64,000 bases of DNA, taken from Paenibacillus artemisiicola. GTDB lineage: Bacteria; Bacillota; Bacilli; Paenibacillales; Paenibacillaceae. The DNA is taken from NCBI RefSeq assembly GCF_017652985.1, contig NZ_JAGGDJ010000013.1:62001-126000 (forward strand), read 5' to 3'. Both the position numbers and the translations under genes were made by a program. Numbering within the stretch: position 1 is the first letter of the stretch; each line of letters opens with the position of its first letter. This document shows positions 60,030 through 64,000 of this stretch, piece by piece. The notes beneath the pieces are model-generated. The model was not told the origin of the DNA and made no database searches. It worked only from the letters and a program-made list of their open reading frames with translations.

Positions 60030-61200
60030 GATCGTCCTCCTTCAATTCGGCGATCGCCACCCAGCGGCGTTCGGCGATGGATATATCGACGGCCTCCAGC
60101 ACTTCCTGGCACCGGATGCCGTCCCGGAAATTCGGCTCGGGCTGGCGGTCGTCGCGGATGGCTTCCATCAATTCCAGCGCTTCGTGCACGAACGTGTGCT
60201 CGAAGCCGATCGTATGGCCGGGCGGCCACCAGGCCTCCATGTACGCATGGGCGGGATCGGTCGCCAGCACGCGCCGGAAGCCCTGCACGTCGTCGGCATC
60301 GCCGGTGAAATACACCTCCAGCTCGTTCATCCGCTCGAAGTCGAACCGCAAGCTGCCTTCGCTGCCGTTGATCTCGAATCCGTTCGTGCAGCGATGGCCG
60401 GCGGCGAACCGGGTCGCCTCGAAGCTGCCCAAGGCCCCGCCCGCGAACCGGGCCAGGAACAGCGTCGCGTCGTCGACCGTCACCTCGCCGGACGGCCCGT
60501 CCGCGCTGCCCTGCGCGTTCAGGCCGCTCATGGATTCGGCGATCGGCCGGCGTCTTACGAAGGTCTCGCTCATGCCGGCCACCTCGTTGATTTCGCCGAC
60601 CAGGTAGCGGGCCAGATCGATCAGATGCGCGTTCAAATCGCCGTGCGAGCCGGAGCCCGCCACTTCCTTCTTCAGCCGCCAGACGAGCGGGAACGCCGGA
60701 TCGACGAGCCAATCCTGCAGGAACACGGCGCGGAAATGATGAATCCGGCCGATGCGTCCTTCTTCGATCAGCTTCTTCGCCAAGCGGATCGCCGGCGCGA
60801 AGCGGTAATTGAGGCCGGCCATATGCTTGACGCCGGCCGCCTCGGCGGCGGCGAGCATCTCCCGGGCGTCAGCCAGCGACAGCGCGAGCGGCTTCTCGCA
60901 GAACAGGTGCTTGCCGGCCTTGGCCGCCGCGATGGCGATTTCCTTATGCGCGTCGCTCGGCGCGTTGATGTCGACGACGTCGATATCCGGCCGCGCGACC
61001 AGTTCGCGCCAATCCGTGACGGCATGCGCCCAGCCGAACCGCTTCGCCGCTTCGCGCACGCCCGCCTCGTCGCGGCCGCAGATCGCGTTCATGACCGGCG
61101 CCGGCGCGTCCGGGAAAAACATCGGCAAATCCCGGTAGGCGTGGCTGTGCGCCTTGCCCATGAATTTATAGCCGATCATGCCGATTTGAACTTCTTTCAT
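60022..61200 (-). CDS. Gfo/Idh/MocA family sugar dehydrogenase
   Basis: The 392-residue protein has MIGYKFMGKAHSHAYRDLP at the N-terminus, the catalytic CEKPLALS motif and a C-terminal domain with GSGSHGDLNAHLIDLARYLVG. GGGAGG precedes the ATG at 61200. It follows the permease genes by 47 bases. It is the third Gfo/Idh enzyme in the window and is not a close copy of the others. It likely oxidises the sugar imported by the adjacent ABC system. Confidence 0.93.
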   Translation of the reverse strand: MKEVQIGMIGYKFMGKAHSHAYRDLPMFFPDAPAPVMNAICGRDEAGVREAAKRFGWAHAVTDWRELVARPDIDVVDINAPSDAHKEIAIAAAKAGKHLFCEKPLALSLADAREMLAAAEAAGVKHMAGLNYRFAPAIRLAKKLIEEGRIGRIHHFRAVFLQDWLVDPAFPLVWRLKKEVAGSGSHGDLNAHLIDLARYLVGEINEVAGMSETFVRRRPIAESMSGLNAQGSADGPSGEVTVDDATLFLARFAGGALGSFEATRFAAGHRCTNGFEINGSEGSLRFDFERMNELEVYFTGDADDVQGFRRVLATDPAHAYMEAWWPPGHTIGFEHTFVHEALELMEAIRDDRQPEPNFRDGIRCQEVLEAVDISIAERRWVAIAELKEDDHD

Positions 61201-61247
61201 CTCTGATTCCTCCCTGCCGTAACGTTGCCCGATTGCCCGGACGCGGC

Positions 61248-62138
61248 CTATTCTTTGACCGACCCGAGCGTAATGCCGTGAATGAAGAAGCGCTGCAGGA
61301 ACGGATAGACGAGCAGCACCGGAACCATCGCGATGAAGATCTTCGCCGCGTTCAACGTCCGGTTGGAGAGCTGGCTCATCCGTTCGAGCTCGTCCGTGGA
61401 CATCGTCGACGGATCCAGCATGACGACGACCTGCTGGATGTAGGTCTGCAGCGGATAGAATTGCTCCCGCGTCATGAAGACCAGGCCGTACAGAAACTCG
61501 TTCCAATGGTAGACGATGCTGAAGAGCGACACGGTGGCCAGCACCGGCGCGGATAGCGGCACGTACACTTTGAGCAAAATATACCAAGGCCCCGCGCCGT
61601 CCACGAGCGCCGCCTCGTCCAGCTCCCGCGGCAGGTTGCGGAAGAAGTTCATCGCCAGAACGACGTTGAACACGAGCGTCTGCGCGCCGCCGACCAGCAC
61701 CAGCGACCAGACGCTGTTGAACAGGCCGAGCTTCCGGATCGTCAAGTACAGCGGAATCAAGCCGCCGTTGAACAGCATGGTGAACAGGACGACCCACATG
61801 AGCACGTTGCGGAGCCGGAAATCCTTGATCGTCTTCGACAGCGGGTACGCCATCAGCGGCACGACCAGCAGATTCAGGCCGGCGCCGAGCACGACGCGCT
61901 TGACGGACGTCCAGAACGACACGAAGAATTGATTGTCCTGCAGCAGCTGCTTGTAAGAATTCAGGTTGAAGCCGACCGGCCAGAGCGAGATCTGCCCGCC
62001 CGCCGCGGCGGCCTTGGTGCTGAACGAGACGGCCAGCGTGTACCAGAGCGGCAGTATGCAGGTCACGGCGACGGCGACGAGTATGACCACGAGCAGGGCG
62101 TCGAACAGCTTTGAACCGAGCGTCGTTTCCTTCACCAT
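61248..62138 (-). CDS. carbohydrate ABC transporter permease (LplC-like)
   Basis: The 296-residue permease has six transmembrane helices and the EAA loop ELDEAALVDGAGPWYILLKVYVPLSAP. It forms a pair with the LplB-like permease encoded 18 bases upstream. AAAGGAGG precedes the ATG. Confidence 0.93.
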   Translation of the reverse strand: MVKETTLGSKLFDALLVVILVAVAVTCILPLWYTLAVSFSTKAAAAGGQISLWPVGFNLNSYKQLLQDNQFFVSFWTSVKRVVLGAGLNLLVVPLMAYPLSKTIKDFRLRNVLMWVVLFTMLFNGGLIPLYLTIRKLGLFNSVWSLVLVGGAQTLVFNVVLAMNFFRNLPRELDEAALVDGAGPWYILLKVYVPLSAPVLATVSLFSIVYHWNEFLYGLVFMTREQFYPLQTYIQQVVVMLDPSTMSTDELERMSQLSNRTLNAAKIFIAMVPVLLVYPFLQRFFIHGITLGSVKE

Positions 62139-62156
62139 TTCGCTCGCCTCCTTTCC

Positions 62157-63047
62157 TTAGAAAATCCGATAATTGGCCCACTTGCTCGCGGCCACGTACG
62201 AGAGGGCGATGAGCACGAAGCCGACGACCGATTTGAGCAGGCCGACCGCCGTCGCGAGCTCGTACTGCATGTCCATGAGGCCCGTCCGGTACACCCACGT
62301 ATCGATGATGTCCCCCGACGAGTACACGAGCGGGTTGTACAGGTTGAAGATCTGATCGAAGCCCGCGTTCAGCACGTTCCCGAGCCCGAGCACGGCCAGC
62401 AGGGCGGCCGTCGTGCGGATGCCCGGCAGCGTTACGTGCCACAAGCGGCGCATCCGCGACGCGCCGTCCATCCCCGCCGCCTCGTACAAGGCGGGATTGA
62501 TGCCGGTCAGCGCGGCCAAGTAGATGATCATGTTGAATCCGAATTCCTTCCACACGTCCGAGCCGACCGCGAGAAACGGGAACAGCGTCGCGTTCGCGAA
62601 GAAATTGTGCGCGTGCAGGCCGAAGAACTTCATCAGCTCGTTGATCGGGCCGTCGAAGGCGAACAAGTCGAGCACGATGCCCCCGAGAATGACCCAGGAC
62701 AGGAAGTGGGGCAGGTACACGATGGTCTGCACCCATTTCTTCAGGACCGCGAGGCGAAGCTCGTTAAGCAGCAGCGCGAAGACGAGCGGGACGATCAGGT
62801 TGGCGATAATCTTCATGACGGCGATGAAAATCGTATTGAAGAAGATGCTCGCGGTATCGCTCAGCGTGAACATGTAGCGGAAGTTCTCCAGCCCGACCCA
62901 TTCGGAGCCGAGCATGCCTTTAACCGGGCTGAACTGCTCGAACGCGATAATAATTCCGAACATTGGGAAAATACTGAATATTCCAAGCCAGACGAAGCCC
63001 GGCAGCAGCATGAAGTAGTAGTGCTTGGCGAATCGTTTGCTGTGCAT
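62157..63047 (-). CDS. carbohydrate ABC transporter permease (LplB-like)
   Basis: The 296-residue permease has six helices with FGIIIAFEQFSPVKGMLGSEWVGL and the EAA loop LYEAAGMDGASRMRRLWHVTLPGI. GGGGAGGG fixes the ATG at 63047; a longer frame would include the intergenic hairpin. It lies 72 bases after the binding-protein gene, with a perfect palindrome between them. Confidence 0.93.
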   Translation of the reverse strand: MHSKRFAKHYYFMLLPGFVWLGIFSIFPMFGIIIAFEQFSPVKGMLGSEWVGLENFRYMFTLSDTASIFFNTIFIAVMKIIANLIVPLVFALLLNELRLAVLKKWVQTIVYLPHFLSWVILGGIVLDLFAFDGPINELMKFFGLHAHNFFANATLFPFLAVGSDVWKEFGFNMIIYLAALTGINPALYEAAGMDGASRMRRLWHVTLPGIRTTAALLAVLGLGNVLNAGFDQIFNLYNPLVYSSGDIIDTWVYRTGLMDMQYELATAVGLLKSVVGFVLIALSYVAASKWANYRIF

Positions 63048-63089
63048 GCGTGTTCCCTCCCCGAAATGTCGGCCGGCGGGCAATGGAAA

Positions 63090-63109
63090 GGGGCTTGGAT
63101 CCAAGCCCC
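63090..63109 (-). terminator. perfect 20-bp palindrome between binding protein and permease genes
   Basis: GGGGCTTGGA followed by its exact complement gives a 10-bp self-complementary element, continued by TTT on the minus strand. It could act as a partial terminator or RNA stabiliser that gives more binding protein than permease. Confidence 0.5.
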
Positions 63110-63119
63110 CGGCAAGATC

Positions 63120-64000
63120 TTATGGCTTCACCGCTTCGGCGACCTCGGCGGTAATTTGATCGCCGCCTTGCTTCTTCCAGTCGGCCACGAACTTATCGAA
63201 CGTGTCGAGCGACGCCCCGCCGACGACGATTTTCAGGAACGTTTCGTCTTCCATCTTCTTCAGGTTGGTCCACTTGGTCTCCATCGCGTTCGTCTGCGAA
63301 TAGAGCAGGCTGCTGACCCGGTTCATCGGCACGTCCACGAACGGCGCCACGCCGACCATGATCGAGTACAGCCGCGTCCATGCGCCCATGTCCGCCGTCG
63401 GATTCCAGTACTGGATGTCCATCTTGTCGTACGGCTCGAGCTTCACCTTCTTGATGTTGTTCAAGTCGCCCGCGAGCAGCTTGTACTCCGGCTTATCCGC
63501 GAAGTCTTCGGGCTTCTTCGTGCCCGCGAGCACCTCGCGCACCGCCTGCACGGTAAATTCCGATTCGTCGGACGGCCCGAGCGCCAGCCGGACGGGATAG
63601 AACCCGATCGAGCCCTTGGTCAGATCGAATTTGTTCTCGTCGCGCAGCAGCAGGTTTTGCAATTTAATGACCGACTCGGGATGCTTGTAGTCCTTGGAGA
63701 CGACGACGAATTGGCCGGCCGGCGCGCTCAGATGCGGGCTGAATTGGCCTTGGGCGTCCAGCGGCAGCGCGTACGCCTGCCAATTCGCCTTCGGATTTTG
63801 CTTGACGGCGTCCGTCAGCGGACCGTAGCCCATCCACCACGGCGCGAAGAACATGCCCGTCTGGCCGCTGACGATCGACTCGCCGGAATCCGTGCGGATC
63901 GCCATCTGCGGATCGATCAAGCCCTTGGCGTAGAGATCGCGGAGCTCGCCGAGCGCTTCCTTCGTCTGCGGCAGCGTCGAGCCGTAAGCCGGATTGCCGT
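63120..64000 (-). CDS. extracellular sugar-binding protein of ABC importer (5' truncated)
   Basis: The C-terminal 292 or so residues of an LplA-like solute-binding protein are encoded, and the frame stays open to the end of the window. Family stretches are MFFAPWWMGYGPL, AYALPLDAQG and FVVVSKDYKHPE. It heads the operon that continues with both permeases and the sugar-modifying enzymes. The signal peptide lies outside the window. Confidence 0.9.
   Translation of the reverse strand, partial: GNPAYGSTLPQTKEALGELRDLYAKGLIDPQMAIRTDSGESIVSGQTGMFFAPWWMGYGPLTDAVKQNPKANWQAYALPLDAQGQFSPHLSAPAGQFVVVSKDYKHPESVIKLQNLLLRDENKFDLTKGSIGFYPVRLALGPSDESEFTVQAVREVLAGTKKPEDFADKPEYKLLAGDLNNIKKVKLEPYDKMDIQYWNPTADMGAWTRLYSIMVGVAPFVDVPMNRVSSLLYSQTNAMETKWTNLKKMEDETFLKIVVGGASLDTFDKFVADWKKQGGDQITAEVAEAVKP

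Noticed and set aside
61201-62736. Extension of the Gfo/Idh gene to a 904-residue protein
   Set aside because: It runs through both permease genes in another frame and has no domain signal.

Overview
The window is G+C-rich, endospore-forming Firmicute DNA, most likely from the Paenibacillaceae (Paenibacillus or Cohnella type). The indicators are two gerA-type germinant receptor operons, a Spo0E-like phosphatase, LplB/LplC-type sugar importers, a YesN-like membrane AraC regulator, tandem glycine riboswitches and strong AGGAGG ribosome sites. AT-rich islands mark promoters. I see no phage, insertion sequence or CRISPR array.

Layout. 0-5 kb: the 3' end of an alpha-xylosidase, a TetR-SDR pair with matching operators, a Gln-rich small protein, a Spo0E-like protein, and tRNA-Asp followed by gluQRS, the enzyme family that modifies this tRNA. 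5-9 kb: ger operon 1 (A-C-B). 9-12.6 kb: a minus-strand operon phyH-epimerase-GH32. 12.7-18.7 kb: a minus-strand operon of a DUF4912 protein, a GH57-like/GT4 fusion and a nucleotidyltransferase/phosphomannomutase-like fusion; the GH57-like and mutase-like modules appear to lack catalytic residues. 19-24.8 kb: small stress or transport genes (SRPBCC, VOC, EamA, WYL regulator divergent from an MFS pump, AraC). 24.9-31.2 kb: a sugar ABC importer with its YesN-like regulator. 31.4-35.4 kb: ger operon 2 (A-C-B). 35.4-44.3 kb: lipoate and glycine/serine metabolism. Two tandem glycine riboswitches fire in opposite directions, one into gcvH-sdaAB-sdaAA and one into gcvT-gcvPA-gcvPB, with an octanoyltransferase gene downstream.

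44.5-45.25 kb holds the most striking non-coding structure: thirteen copies of a repeat at an exact 52-bp period, most containing a small inverted repeat. 45.3-48.2 kb: an AraC regulator divergent from a Gfo/Idh dehydrogenase and a TIM-barrel isomerase. 48.4-57 kb: hexuronate and pectin-product catabolism (uxaC-uxaB-dehydrogenase with a divergent AraC activator; kduI-deoR-kduD-kdgA behind three phased putative operator repeats). 57-64 kb: a long minus-strand operon of an LplABC-type importer, Gfo/Idh, VOC, SDR, a 13-bp tandem repeat array, VOC and a TolB-like propeller; the binding-protein gene runs off the end.

Taken together, the window shows plant-polysaccharide scavenging (xyloglucan, fructan, pectin) beside sporulation/germination functions and one-carbon metabolism. 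Functions are inferred from motifs and context only; no database search was possible.
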